Shown here piece by piece: positions 7,674 through 19,334 of a DNA stretch of 64,000 nt (within the stretch, counting starts at the first letter, position 1; each line of letters begins with the position of its first letter). The notes under the pieces were generated by a model, which was not told the DNA's origin, made no database searches, and was given only the letters and a program-made list of their open reading frames with translations. Source of the DNA: Tricholomella constricta (lineage: Eukaryota; Basidiomycota; Agaricomycetes; Agaricales; Lyophyllaceae); the NCBI GenBank assembly GCA_013368375.1, contig JAACJP010000057.1, forward strand, positions 1 to 64,000. The letters are read 5' to 3'. The translations under genes were made by a program, and so were the position numbers.

Positions 7674-10067
7674 CCGTGGGAAGGACGAGTGCGAGTGGTC
7701 GAAGATGCTGATGAACGACCACCGCAACAGGGACTGGCATTGAGCGAGCCCCTGATGATATTGGAGAGTGATTATTCGGCGAATAACGGCCGAGAATCGG
7801 GGACAGCGCACCGGGTTAGGGAACCGGGAGAGCCGCAGACGGCTAAACGACGTCAGCAGGTGGTGATCGAGGAAGAGGTCGACATAGAAGCGTCGACAGC
7901 GGGAATGGGCCTGCCACGGTCGTTCCCAGTGATAATGGAAGACGATGACCTCTTGACAACGGAGGACATCGAGAGAATGGTGGATGAAGCACCCGACATT
8001 CTCAAGAGTGGCAGATCAAAGTATCACACTCTGAAGGACCTGCGGGAAATCGAGGAGATCGTGCAGGAATTCACGCGGTCGCGGTACCCCGACCGGGTAC
8101 AGCGGGAGGCGATACGTGCCACATTTCCGGTTATACCGGAAGACGAGGACCCGTTTACAAACCCGCAGCTAAGCGAAGCGCTGAGAGCGGTGATGGACCT
8201 ACATCAGGAGAGAGTGGCCGGGATGGGCACACTCACGGAAGAAGACATACCGAGGCTGCGCGCAGCCTGGATGGAGTCCTGTAAGGACATACTGCATGGG
8301 GTACCGGAGGAACTGCCGCCAGTACGAGGTGTGAATCATCACATCAATTTAATCGATGACGACAAGTTGTATCATTACCACTTGCCGCGGTGTCTGGATT
8401 CACTCCGGACGCAACTTATGGAGAAAATAGCACGGTATACGCGTGCCGGCTGGTGGGAATCAGTGCAGACGTCGCAGGCGGCGCCGATGCTGTGTATTCC
8501 GAAGAAGGACGGCCGACTGCGAACAGCAGTCGACGGTCGGAAAAGAAATGCGAACACGATCAAGGACGTGACGCCATTCCCGGACCAGGACCAGATTAGA
8601 CTGGACGTGGCGAGGGCGAAGATTCGATCAAAAATCGACTTTTCGGATGCGTACGAACAAGTACGCGTTCATCCACCAGACGTGCACAAGAGTGCATTCG
8701 CGACAGTGTTTGGCACGTTTGTGAGCCACACTATGCAAATTGGCGACTGCAACGCACCCGCGACGTTCCAGCGGGTGATGACAATGATATTCCAAGATTT
8801 TATCGGTATATTTTTACATGTATATTTGGATGATCTATTTGTATTTAGTTCATCGGTAGAGGAGCATGAGAAGCATCTCAAGCTTATATTCAATAAAATT
8901 AGGGAGAATAAGTTCTACCTAAAAGAGGAGAAGTGTGAGCTCTACTCGGATAGAGTAGACTGCTTGGGGCATGTAATCGACGACAGGGGATTACACGCAA
9001 CGGCGGACAAGATGGCGCGCATTCGAGAATGGCGCAGGCCGAGGAACTATGGAGATATCCAGAGGTTCCTGGGCCTTGTACAATATCTGGCACACTTTTT
9101 ACCAGATATATCGGCATACACGACGCCGCTGTCAGCGATGATGCAGAACGGACAGGCGTTCGCCTGGCGGCCATTACACGAGTCGTGTTTTCAGGCAATA
9201 AAGGACGCGTGCTGTAGGACACCGGTACTAGTACCGCTGGACCACAACAAAGATGAACCGATATGGGTTATCTGCGACGCGTCGGTGTCCGGAGTCGGAG
9301 CGATGTATGGACAGGGACCGACATGGCAGACATGTCGGCCGGCGGGATTCATGTCCCGCAAATTCACTGATGCGCAACGGCATTATCGTGTCTTCGAACA
9401 AGAAACGATAGCAATACTGGAGGCTCTCCTCAAATGGGAGGACAAGCTGATCGGGTACCGAATACATGTGGTAACCGATCATAAAGCGTTGGAATTTTTC
9501 CAGACGCAGAGGCGACTATCTAGTCGCCAGACGAGATGGATGGAATATCTATCTCGGTTCGACTTTGACATTAGATATGTCAAAGGCTCATTGAATAAGG
9601 TGGCAGACGCTCTGTCCAGATACCACGAAAGTGATGTCTGGGATGATAAGTTCACAATGAACGACTACGTCAATGCTGACGTCCGGCTGGATCCCAGGCA
9701 TGATGATCTGCCTTGGGATAGAGTGCGGGAGGTAGTGGATCAAGTCGTCGAGCGGCAGATCCAGATGAAGGAGATCAAGCAGGAGCACAGCAGCATAGCA
9801 GTGCTCCGGGACATGGTACAAGAAAGAGATGTGAGGGCGGCAGCGCTAGCAGCGGCCGCAGAGACGGGTGAGACGACGTTACCCAAGGAAGGCAGGGAAG
9901 ATGACCCCACCGTCTTTAAATCGAGGGACCGCGGGACGCATCTGCGGGTACAGGTCGAGAACGGGGCAGGGAATGAAACATTCCTGGCCGCGGTGATAGC
10001 GGGTTACGAGAGCGACCCGCTGTTCAAGAAGATAGTAGGTGCACCAGCACAGCATCCGTCCTTTTGA
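7671..10067 (+). CDS. pol: Ty3-A reverse transcriptase and RNase H
   Basis: Same frame as gag-pro. After a linker of about 170 codons comes RT: LCIPKKDGRLRT, KIRSKIDFSDAYEQV, the catalytic VYLDDLFVF at about 8818-8845, and the thumb/connection region CLGHVIDDRGLH. RNase H follows with IWVICDASVSGVGA (first Asp), FEQETIAILEALLKWE (Glu) and VVTDHKALEFF (Asp). All catalytic residues are present. The segment ends at TGA 10065-10067, after QHPSF. The frame stays open into integrase beyond it, and Ty3-B has no stop there, so it looks like a mutation. Role: copying the RNA genome to cDNA and removing the RNA strand. Expression would depend on readthrough at 7668, since no ATG lies at the RT start. 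Confidence 0.88.
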   Translation, partial: LPWEGRVRVVEDADERPPQQGLALSEPLMILESDYSANNGRESGTAHRVREPGEPQTAKRRQQVVIEEEVDIEASTAGMGLPRSFPVIMEDDDLLTTEDIERMVDEAPDILKSGRSKYHTLKDLREIEEIVQEFTRSRYPDRVQREAIRATFPVIPEDEDPFTNPQLSEALRAVMDLHQERVAGMGTLTEEDIPRLRAAWMESCKDILHGVPEELPPVRGVNHHINLIDDDKLYHYHLPRCLDSLRTQLMEKIARYTRAGWWESVQTSQAAPMLCIPKKDGRLRTAVDGRKRNANTIKDVTPFPDQDQIRLDVARAKIRSKIDFSDAYEQVRVHPPDVHKSAFATVFGTFVSHTMQIGDCNAPATFQRVMTMIFQDFIGIFLHVYLDDLFVFSSSVEEHEKHLKLIFNKIRENKFYLKEEKCELYSDRVDCLGHVIDDRGLHATADKMARIREWRRPRNYGDIQRFLGLVQYLAHFLPDISAYTTPLSAMMQNGQAFAWRPLHESCFQAIKDACCRTPVLVPLDHNKDEPIWVICDASVSGVGAMYGQGPTWQTCRPAGFMSRKFTDAQRHYRVFEQETIAILEALLKWEDKLIGYRIHVVTDHKALEFFQTQRRLSSRQTRWMEYLSRFDFDIRYVKGSLNKVADALSRYHESDVWDDKFTMNDYVNADVRLDPRHDDLPWDRVREVVDQVVERQIQMKEIKQEHSSIAVLRDMVQERDVRAAALAAAAETGETTLPKEGREDDPTVFKSRDRGTHLRVQVENGAGNETFLAAVIAGYESDPLFKKIVGAPAQHPSF

Positions 10068-11576
10068 GTAGCCGAGGGACTGGTGTGGGGGAAAAACAGG
10101 GGCGGAGAGGAGGTGCTATGCATCCCATCCGCGAAAAACGGAGAACAGTCGCTGCACGGGCAAGTTATTGACCGGGCACATAGAGTGGTTGGACATTTCG
10201 GTCCGCAACGCACCGCCGACTACGTGAGACGGTGGTACTGGTGGCCGCGACTTCAGAAGGAAGTCGAGATTTTTTGTGCGTCATGCCAAACGTGCATGAC
10301 GACGAAGGGAGAGTACCGAATGCCCGCGGGGCTGGTACACTCACTACCGATACCAACGACACCATGGGAGTCGATTGGGATGGACTTCGTGGGACCATTC
10401 CCGGAAGTAGACGGATACAACTATTTATGGGTAGTGGTATGCAGGATGACGTCCCAGGTACACCTGGTACCATTGAACACGAGAACGACAGCATCACAGT
10501 TGTCGTGGATATATATGAGGGAAGTGGTGCGTTTGCACGGTCTTCCCAGCTCGATCGTGTGCGATCGAGACCCCAAGTTTACGTCGAAGTGGTGGAAGGA
10601 ACTACATCGACTAATGGGATCGACATTGTTAATGTCGACAGCATTCCATCCGCAGACGGATGGAGCGACGGAGAGAGCAAATCGGTCGATCGCACAGATC
10701 ATCCGAGCATGTATTCGCCCGGACCAGAAGGACTGGGTGGTGGCGCTACCGATGGTCGAGTTCGCGATAAACTCGAGCATTAGTGCAGCGACGGGGCTCG
10801 CACTGTTCGAAGCAAACCATGGGTTTATACCGACGGTTATGACAAAAATAGACTCGGGGACGAAGGCGCCACCGGGAGTACAGGAATTCGCAGCCAATGC
10901 GCTGCGGAATATGGCAGCAGCACATGACACGATTATCGCGGCGCGTACGTTTCAGAGGCACCACGCGAATACGCGTCGACGCGCTGACCCAACGATAAGT
11001 AAAGACGACCTCGTCTACTTATCAACGGACAACTTATCTTTGCCCTCGGGAAGGGCAGGTAAGTTGTTGCCTAAATATGTGGGCCCGTATCGGGTCCTCG
11101 AGGCATTTCCGGAGACATCCAACTATGTATTGGAATTGCCGGAAGCACTGAAGAAACGACGGATACATCCGCGGTTTCATATATCAAGATTGCGTCCGCA
11201 TCAAGCGAACGATGATGCACTGTTTCCAAACAGAGCGACACCGGAGGCTTACGACTTCGGGGCCCCGGAGGAGGCGGAATACTGTGTCGACGAAATAGTC
11301 GGACATCAGTGGAATGGGAAGGAGGTGTCCTTCCTCGTTAAATGGACGATGGGCGACTCTACATGGGAGCCGCTCAGCACATGCGAGGAACTCGAGGCAC
11401 TGGACAGCTACCTCGAGCTTATTGGGGTCAAGGACTGGAAAGTCCTTCCCCGCAGGGCTACAATAACGGCGCGCGCCCGAACGGGAGCGCGGAGCGCAGC
11501 ACAAAAGCAGACAGGACGCGGGGGCGCCGTCACGGGATCGAGGAGATCACGGGACGGGAAGAAAAAACCGGCATAA
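10068..11576 (+). CDS. int: Ty3-A integrase with C-terminal chromodomain
   Basis: Same frame as pol. It shows the HHCC zinc-binding domain (HRVVGH...CASCQTC) and the DDE core, with Asp in WESIGMDFVGPF, Asp in SSIVCDRDPKF and Glu in HPQTDGATERANR. A GPY-like segment (GKLLPKYVGPYRVL) follows, then a chromodomain with EEAEYCVDEIVGHQW, VSFLVKWTMGDSTWEPL and LEALDSYLELI. The tail is basic. Chromodomains in chromovirus integrases direct insertion to chromatin marks (family knowledge). Pol ends at TAA 11574. The next ORF starts 61 bp later, after a pyrimidine-rich stretch ending TTCTTCAG that could act as a 3' splice site (inference). Confidence 0.88.
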   Translation, partial: VAEGLVWGKNRGGEEVLCIPSAKNGEQSLHGQVIDRAHRVVGHFGPQRTADYVRRWYWWPRLQKEVEIFCASCQTCMTTKGEYRMPAGLVHSLPIPTTPWESIGMDFVGPFPEVDGYNYLWVVVCRMTSQVHLVPLNTRTTASQLSWIYMREVVRLHGLPSSIVCDRDPKFTSKWWKELHRLMGSTLLMSTAFHPQTDGATERANRSIAQIIRACIRPDQKDWVVALPMVEFAINSSISAATGLALFEANHGFIPTVMTKIDSGTKAPPGVQEFAANALRNMAAAHDTIIAARTFQRHHANTRRRADPTISKDDLVYLSTDNLSLPSGRAGKLLPKYVGPYRVLEAFPETSNYVLELPEALKKRRIHPRFHISRLRPHQANDDALFPNRATPEAYDFGAPEEAEYCVDEIVGHQWNGKEVSFLVKWTMGDSTWEPLSTCEELEALDSYLELIGVKDWKVLPRRATITARARTGARSAAQKQTGRGGAVTGSRRSRDGKKKPA

Positions 11577-11637
11577 GCCGAGAAGTCACAAACACGAAAG
11601 TGTGACGTGTTGAATTTTCTTCAGCACCATCACCACG

Positions 11638-12066
11638 ATGGAGCGACCACCGCATGACGACCGACCAGATAGGCCGGATCACCCAATGGGTGGTCCAGAA
11701 AGCAATGAGAGCGCGCGGGGTGGAAGAGAATTCCGCCCCAGGGAAACAAGGAGGGAGGGGGAACGCGATCGGCATCGATCACGATCCCAGGCAAGAGGGC
11801 GTCCGCGGTCTCGAGACCGGGACAGCGGCGGCAGATACCTGTCACCGCAACGTGAAAGTGGCAGTGGCCGTGAACGAGAACGTTCACGGTCTAGGGAGCA
11901 AGCAGCGAGCGCCAGCGAGCTGAGGTGGACCTACAACGAGCAGGTCAACCTGGTCAGCCACCCGAGAGGGTGTGCGACGTGTACAGGGTACGCGGCGCAT
12001 ATGCTGATGGACTCGATTACGGAGGCGGAGGGTCTGCATAAGGCCCACCGCAAGCAGAAGGAATAT
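11638..12066 (+). CDS. Ty3-A ORF3, 5' part (interrupted by CACTA insertion)
   Basis: ATG 11638 opens an Arg/Pro/Ser-rich N-terminus (DRHRSRSQARGRPRSRDRD), then SASELRWTYNEQVNLVSHPR and CATCTGYAAHMLMDS. The reading frame is broken at codon 143 by the CACTA element at 12067. Removing the element and one copy of the TAT duplication joins this part in frame to 21567-23435, giving about 765 aa in all. ORF3 is not gag, pol or a recognisable envelope: no signal peptide or transmembrane segment is visible. Ty3-B carries a homologous ORF in the same place, so it belongs to this lineage. RS-like dipeptides suggest RNA or nuclear speckle association, which is inference only. Confidence 0.7.
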
Positions 12067-12141
12067 CACCGGAGGCATTTGCCACGGCATGTTGAACAAT
12101 ATGAATTCAGTTCACTTGACATGTACATCAAGTGGCATCAC
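12067..12141 (+). repeat. CACTA-1 left terminal inverted repeat
   Basis: Begins CACCGGAGGCATTTGCCAC; matches the reverse complement of 21489-21563 with four early single mismatches and loses similarity after about 75 bp. It contains a near-perfect internal palindrome at about 12113-12134 (CACTTGAC...ATCAAGTG). Confidence 0.88.
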
Positions 12142-12664
12142 GCAATTGATTACATAAAATTGACTTTTTGGTAGTCGGTAGTCGGAAATTCGGCAAATTT
12201 CGGCAAACTAGAATCCGAGTACCGGATTTTGGAATTTTGAAATCGAACTCAGAATCAAACTCGGAAATAGGCTGCACGCTCACAATCACTCATAATCAGA
12301 TTAGTTCTTTTCTCAACCTTCAGCCTTTACTCTCCCCTTGTCCCCACATTGTGAGTTCTTGTCATAACTTTCAATTCATTTATTTCATACTGATACTGAT
12401 GCAGTTTGCAACTTGTAAGGTGGTAGGTATACAATCAAATAACCCAGTATATCCGATCACTGATTATTTTTCTCTTATCTACAGATCTCAACAGCTGCAT
12501 CCAGATTCTCTGATTTCTGGCATCTCTATCTGGTCTTTGAGAGCCTGAGTTTTGATTTCTGGTGTCTGGTCTGGTCTTTGAGAGCTTGAGTTCCAGTCTT
12601 CTGGATATTTTTGGCATCTGCTCTGCTTGCTTGTCGCTCTGGTCTTTTCTGGGTATCTGAGAAA

Positions 12665-15600
12665 ATGAGAAAGGTCCTCTGCACTTGCAGCAAGTGTAAT
12701 CAGTATACTTGTACTGATCATGGACATCAAGTTTCTGCAAAAAGTCAGTACTCAAACACGTAGAAATCATGAGCTTCAAGATCTACGATTTCCAAGAAAT
12801 CGAGATAGTCAGAGAGCAAGAAATCAAGATAGTCAGAGAGTTAGATCATCGTCTCCGTCTATACATTCAGAAAGGATTGGATCCTCTTTTACATCAGCAA
12901 CGCTGTCATCTCAGACTGCACATGTACTAGATCTTGCTGAAGTTGCTGCACCTGTTCTTGATCTCTGCTGTATTGTAGTTGCTTGGCTATCCTTGCATGC
13001 TGGAGTTAGCAGAAACACAGCCAATACTATGCTAAAGGCTTTTAGTTTCATCATTACAACGATGCTCAGGCTTATTCAGATTGCACTCAGATCGACTGGA
13101 GTAAATGTCACCGTCACTCAGAAAAAACTCGACAATTTTCCCTTGGATATCCGAACAGTTTATTCTTATAGCCAGCTCAACCCAGTAATTGTACGAACTG
13201 TCTGTTGCCCTCAATGTTTCAAACAATATCCTATAGGTGTAATTCCTATACGGTGCACATGGAAACGCTCTCCACGATCTAAACCTTGTGGTACTGAGCT
13301 TTCTGTTGAACGGCAAACTCGAAATGGAACTCGCAGAGTTCCGAAATGTCTTTTCAATACTCAATCATTTGAATCCTGGCTTATCTTTTTACTTTCTCGG
13401 GCCAATATTGAAGAAAGTTTACAACAAACATTTGCAAAAACTCAGCACCTTGGCAACACCACTCGAATGCATGATATTCATGATAGTCCTATTTGGAATT
13501 CACTACGGCCCTATTTACAATCTTGTCATCATCTGGTATTTGCTATTTATATTGATTGGTTCAACCCATTTACCAACAAAATTGCTGGCAAGGTTGTATC
13601 ATGTGGTGCAATTATACTCTACTGTTTGAATCTGCCATTATCAATCAGATTTCTTCGAGAAAATACTTTTATCATTGGCATGACTCCAGTTCCTCATGCT
13701 CCAAATGTTTGGACAATTTCTCATATTCTTCATTCAATTCGAACTATGATAATGGAATTTGACCTCCCTGGAAAATTATTACCAACACATCAGCATCCTG
13801 ACGGTACTGCAGTTGCTGCTCGGATTATTCCTTTAATTGCAGATCTGGGAGGTATAAAAAAGGTGACTGGGTTCTTGTCTCATGGAGCTGGTCCTTTTTG
13901 CTCTTTTTGTAAATGCAAGAAAAAAGATATAGAAAATCTGAACTATCACGAATGGGAGATGAGACAAGGTGCAGAAGTTCGAGCTCAAGCTGAACAATGG
14001 CGAAACCTTGTTACAGTCAAAGATAAAGAAATTCTTGCCAAGCAAACTGGTGTTCGATGGACACCTTTACATGATATTCATTATTGGGATCCAGTCCGAT
14101 ATGTTCTTCTGGGTTATATGCATAATTTTCTAGAAGGAGTCCTTCAATATCAACTCCGTGTTCTCTGGGGTATTGGTCGTACAAAAGCAGCACTTAAAGC
14201 AATTGCAGATTCAGAAAAGGATGACAAAATATCTGATACCACTTCCATATCTGAAGAGCTAGATAATGAAAGTGATGTTGAAAATGCTGAAAATGCTAGT
14301 ACATCAGGGCTAACAGCTGATTTTGATATGATGGATATTGATGAAGAGTTTATCCAATGGAGTTTGGACAACAGTAATACTCCTACTCCCAGTGCTCCAA
14401 CTACCCCTGCTCTTGAAAATATTGTATTGATGTCACCTGAAGATGAAGATGAGGATATCGATAATCATGACTATGAAAATCTCACAGATGCATTTAAATT
14501 TACGGACCAGGAATTACATATAATTCGATCTTGTATATGTGAAGTTCAGCTTCCAACATGGGTTCAAAGGCCACCAGGAAACCTTGGAGAAGCTAGTCAT
14601 GGAAAACTCAAAGCGCATGAGCTACTAGTCCTTTTTTCTGTTATATTCCCTCTTGTCATGCCAAAACTTTGGTGGAATAGAAACAATCATAAAAAACAGC
14701 TACTCGAGAGTTTTTGTGATTTAGTTTGTTCTACAAATATCATTGCAGCATACTCTGTCACAAATGCTGAAGCAGATGCATATATGAATCATTACATCAA
14801 ATATCGTTCTTCAATGCAAAAGCTCTATCCTATTTTTCATTCAAGGCCTAATCACCATTATGCCATGCATAATGGTGAGATGTTGAAAGTTTGGGGACCT
14901 CTTTCTCTGTTAAGTGAATTTCCTGGTGAACGTGTAAATGGTGATATGGGAAGAATTAAGACTAATCGTCGTCTCTGTGAGTTTTTATACTAAAAATCAT
15001 TTAACATCTATTCATTTAAATCATAGATCAAATGGAGTTGACAATGCTTCAACAAACTGCACGTCGAGGACGTTTAGAAGCATTTCTCCATGATAACAAT
15101 TTTAAAACTACTGCAGAATCTGAACTAGCTAAAATTCTGGAACCTGACAACTTTCAGTCTAAACCTACAAGTGTTCTAAATGACATGGAAATTGCTAAGG
15201 CTCATGCCAGTGCAATTAGACTAGATGAAAGGCATTATCTCATGCTTCTCCAATATCTCAAATTGATTGTACGAAAAGATTATCATTCCGTATATGAAAC
15301 TATTCCTAAAGTCTTGGGAACACTTATTCTTCCACCTTCAGTTAAAAAACCACATCAGATTAACTTTGAAAATCGTACATACAGCCGAAACGATAGTCAT
15401 ACAGGAAACAGTCATATTCAATTTTATATTCCAGGAGCATCAGATGATGTAACAGAAACAGGATATATAGAAGCAATTTGGGAACTTCCACTCGAAGGAA
15501 TTTGGCAATCATTTCTTCTGATTCGACAACACCGAGCACTTTCTCCAACTCAATTAAAACAAAGCCCTTATACATATGAGCCATGCTCAAATTTGCAAAC

Positions 15601-15757
15601 TAAAATTGTAAACTCAGAACCATCTATTCAGGTTTTTATTATTGAACCTCGACACATTATATGTCATCTTGCGAGTATCAAAAATCCATCTGGTACATAT
15701 GGAATTATCGGAGAAACACTGACAATATGCTGGGGACTAAATCGAAGACGTAGATAG
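12665..15757 (+). CDS. CACTA transposase (Transposase_21/TNP2-like), one intron, probable N-terminal frameshift
   Basis: Main exon 12720-14976, intron 14977-15026 (GTGAGT...CATAG, phase 1), last exon 15027-15757. An upstream ATG at 12665 opens the expected N-terminal CTCSKCNQYTC zinc-like motif but is one frame off the main exon; the frames would need a single-base shift near the A5 run at about 12740, so the copy may be broken. Family motifs: CCPQCFKQYP, VFAIYIDWFNPFTNKIAGK (DWFNP holds a putative catalytic Asp), the CSFCKC zinc site, WTPLHDIHYWDPVRYVLLG with YMHNFLEGV, PPGNLGEASHGKLKAHEL, and GRIKTN...MELTMLQQ across the intron. Role in the family: cut-and-paste transposition at the CACTA termini. 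AT-rich codon use differs from the host-like genes. Confidence 0.82.
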
Positions 15758-15779
15758 ATACAAAAGAGATACTTTAGAA

Positions 15780-18373
15780 TTATTTTGATTGCTTCTTCTT
15801 TTCCTTTTTCCTCCTCTCCCTTTCCTTCTTTGCTTTCTCTTTTTTTAAAACCAATTTTGCTTTTAGCCAAGCATGATACCTTTTTTCTGCATGAAATTCC
15901 ATTTTTCGACCTCGATGGCCTTGCAGTAACAAAGCCTTTGCTGTGACCTTTGCTGCTCGAGGTTTTCCTTTACGCCCAGTTCTGATCTATCAAAAGAATA
16001 CGATCAGATACATAAATCAATAACCAATTGACAAATACCTTTGATGGACGTCCACGATAGATAATGCTCTTTATTTCCTTCATGTTGACTCTGTTTAACA
16101 CCGTCTCATGAAATTGAGCTGGACCAATTGTAGTTGAATATGAGAATGCTGAAATGTCTTTGGTAACTTCCTCCTAAATAGAAACAAATTAAATTGACCA
16201 GAATAATGAGGAAGAAATTGACCTCTTTGCCATCGAGCCATCCAGGAGGTCGCTGAGCTCGAATGATTGTATAGAAAGGTGAAAGTGCTTTGATACGGAC
16301 TACTTGCACTTTTTTTGTTGTGTGTTGGCATTTGCAAATCATTTCAGAAGGATATGGTTGGCCTGATATTTCATTTTCAATATTTAAATATAGTGAAAAA
16401 GCTTCTACACACGCACCTATAACATAATTAGGATCCAATAAACCTTCCGATGCATATTTGTCATATAATGCTCGAGGAACTATTACTGAAGCTCGTCGAA
16501 AAATGTCGACATATTTTGAAAGATATATGCGATTGGAATTTTCGTTGAATTCGTTTGGAACTGTAGTTTCATCTTTCAAAAATTCTTCAGAAGAAAAACG
16601 CGCCATAAAATCATGCAAAGCAGCTTTGAATGGGTAGTAATGCTTCTTCCGACAGATGAGACGTGCGGGCATGCCAGGATAGATGACTTGTTGATAAAGG
16701 AAGTCGTTAATGAGATGTTGTCCAAAACCTGCAAATGAATTGTTGCGATTTGAGGTCATTTCTTGAAAAATTGACTTGAAAAAAAAATAAGCTAGTTTGT
16801 AAGCAATATAGTCAACTCCACTCACCTGCTGGCGACCTTTTTTCATTTTTCCAAACTTTGTCAATCCTCCTCCAACTACTTCTTGTCGCCAGGAATCCAA
16901 TGCATCTCCGGCAGCAACTGGTTCACGAAACCAATCTGGTCCACCTTTGAATACTCTAAATGATGCAAGCCAACACTTATAAAATTTCTTCAGATGTATC
17001 TTGAAATAATAAAGGCTTTTACTTACTTCTGAACCAGTCTCAAAATCATTTTCCTGCCATATCTCATTTCGACTGATGACATGCATCCGCGATAAACGAG
17101 AGAAGTCCAGAAGTATCCAGGCCCATTCAGCAGATACAAAAGCCACAAAGATGGTGAGGGTACGTTGCGCAGGTGATGAATCTGCAGTTATGAATTCCTG
17201 TGGAAAGGGAAATGAACGAACTAAGTCTCCATGTTCTCCAGGCCCAGGTATGCTGGTATCCACAATTTTATTGTAGACAGAACGAGGTACACCAGTGATG
17301 TGGCCTTCGAGTGCAAGACTGATGGTTACAGCATGCTATATAAATTTAAATGTTCAATTTAAAAGCTGGACTTTGATAAATAAAATTTACGCACCTGTCC
17401 ACAAGCCAGAAGCATAAGCTTCCCTCTCCCCTTGCAAATCAATGGTCCACTTCTCTGAGGACCCAAAAGATATCTCCAATCTTGGTTTTCTGACCGTAGA
17501 ATATCAAATTTTGATGGCTGAACGTTGTCCAACGAAGATGACAGGATTTCGCCATGAATTCCAGAGTATTGGGCCTGGTCAACAGTCAAAACCTTGTAGG
17601 GTCGATTTTCAGAGCCAGTTGGATAATTTGATGGGTGGAATACAGCCTGAACTATCAATGAAATGCAAAGTTAGATGCAAAACACTGCTACAAAATTTGA
17701 AACACATACAGTCTGGAAAACATGTCTTTTTTGCATACGGAGTGCCCTTTCCAGTGCTGACCACATGGGCCATTGCATTTATTTCACCCCCTTCAGGCAT
17801 AGGATAAGCTAGGAAGAAGTTTGGAGAAGGAAGAGGCCAAGGTGTCAAGCTGAGGAATGAGAGTTGACAATGATAAGGTAATCATGGTCATGTGCTTAAA
17901 CCCTAACCCTAGACCAAAGTGCATGTGACTTGACCTCCATTCTGCAAACATTGATTAATACTCTTTGAAAGATGAGGGAAAATTGAAAGTCTGTATATGG
18001 TATTAGCATTGGACAATGCATGTGAAGCTCTTGAAAATATATGCAGCCTCAATGTTCCTATGAAATAATGAGTGGTGAAAAGTGCATGTATATTGTTTGA
18101 CAATAGACTACAATGTAAACAAACCTTCGCAACCACAAATCAAGGACACATTGCGGCACCTTCATTCCGCTCCGATCTGTGACTACCATCAGCCCTGACG
18201 CCACCTCCAGAAAGCTCACAATACTTGAAAAAAGGTAAACTACAATCGGCCAACAGAGTGTCCGTCTTTGTCCATGGTATGTCCTCTGCCTCATTTTGCA
18301 GGCCAGCGCTTTCGATCCAGCGTTCATCTATGCTCAGTGTTATACACAGTATGCTCTCTTCCAGACAATGCAA
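15780..18373 (-). CDS. CACTA-1 companion gene 1, unknown function, multi-exon (5' exons uncertain)
   Basis: Read on the minus strand, conserved-looking exons are spliced by short GT-AG introns. From the 3' end: 15780-15987 (very Lys-rich tail), 16038-16173, 16222-16730, 16826-16984, 17034-17335, 17395-17652 and 17711-17870, with one or more 5' exons up to about 18373 (SIDERWIESAGLQNEAEDI, then VVTDRSGMKVPQCVLD after a probable intron); the joins in 17.9-18.2 kb are not resolved. Recognisable text: VLTVDQAQYSGIHGEILSSS, LLGPQRSGPLICKGRGKL, LEGHITGVPRSVYNKIV, FVAFVSAEWAWILLDFSRLS and YPGMPARLICRKKHYYPFK. I know no domain for it. Its stop lies 22 bp from the transposase stop, tail to tail, so it belongs to the transposon. 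A TET/JBP dioxygenase was considered and not supported. Confidence 0.55.
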
Positions 18374-18869
18374 TCTGCGTTCATTGTGCTCGACACACCT
18401 TCATTGCGCTCATTTACAGGCTGCCGGTGCTCATCAGCCCTGACTAGATGTTCGAGCATGCATTTTTGCCCTGGCGGTACATCCTCTTCAATCCACCTTG
18501 CCTTCATTACGCTCATCTACAGGCTGCCGGCTCTCACAATCCCATGCGCTCATCAACCCCAACACTGCCTACACGACCAAGCTCAGATGCTTCTCCCCTC
18601 AATGCCTTTCACGAGGCGTTCCTGATGCTTGCAAATATGCAAGAATCTGCAGTGGTATCGACACAGTAGTAATCGGCGAACATTTGGAACATTTAGGATT
18701 CGAGCAGGACATTTAGAATTCGAGCGGTGCGTATTCGTCCAATTCAGAGCCTGGGATGAGCGTGGCCTCACGGCACCCCTACCATCAGTCACCACTGGAT
18801 CGTCGCCCTCACCAGCCTCTGCTATGGCCATGGCCCCTACCATGGCCCCACTTCCCTCATCTCCACCAT

Positions 18870-19135
18870 CTCCCGGCATCACCCCTCCCTACCTTTGTCG
18901 TCACCCCACACACCAACCTTTGTCGTCGCCCCCACACACCACCCCACACACCTACCTTCATCGTCACCCCACACACCATTGTCTCCGTTGCCTCACATAC
19001 CTACACACCATCGTCTCCGTCGCCCCACATACCTACCTTCATCACCGTCGCCCCACATACCTACCTTCATCACCTTTATCGTCATCCCACACATCATCTC
19101 TGTCACTACTGGTATCGTCTTGCCTTCCGTCATCA
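18870..19135. repeat. Degenerate CACCCCACACACC / TACCTTCATCACC minisatellite
   Basis: Repeated words of 20-35 bp such as GCCCCACATACCTACCTTCA occur at least four times with substitutions. They give open frames on both strands but no protein-like sequence. Confidence 0.7.
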
Positions 19136-19314
19136 GTTATCAGCCACCACTCCTTGGTCATCGCCACTCTTGGTCATCGCCACCACTCAGCAATGGATGC
19201 ATGGGATATGGGGGCAATGTTCGCGTCGGGGGGTTGATCCGGGCTTCAGGAGGCAGCACCGACGAGCGCGCTGCCGCTGGCCTGCGAATCACACTGGACT
19301 TCAGTGCTGGACGT

Positions 19315-19334
19315 CCTCGAGAACGTTCTCGAGG
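19315..19334. repeat. 20-bp perfect palindrome
   Basis: CCTCGAGAACGTTCTCGAGG equals its own reverse complement. It lies between two imperfect copies of a GGGTTGATCCGGGCTTCAGG block. Confidence 0.9.

Noticed and set aside
10065..10067. TGA between RNase H and integrase of Ty3-A as programmed
   Set aside because: Followed by GTA, not CTA, and absent in Ty3-B; best read as a mutation.
17897..17912. TAAACCCTAACCCTAG, telomere-like repeat
   Set aside because: Only two units, inside the CACTA element; too short to mean an interstitial telomere.
15780..18373. TET/JBP-type dioxygenase in the CACTA companion gene
   Set aside because: These genes travel with Agaricomycete transposons, but the expected HxD iron-binding motif and distal His were not found.
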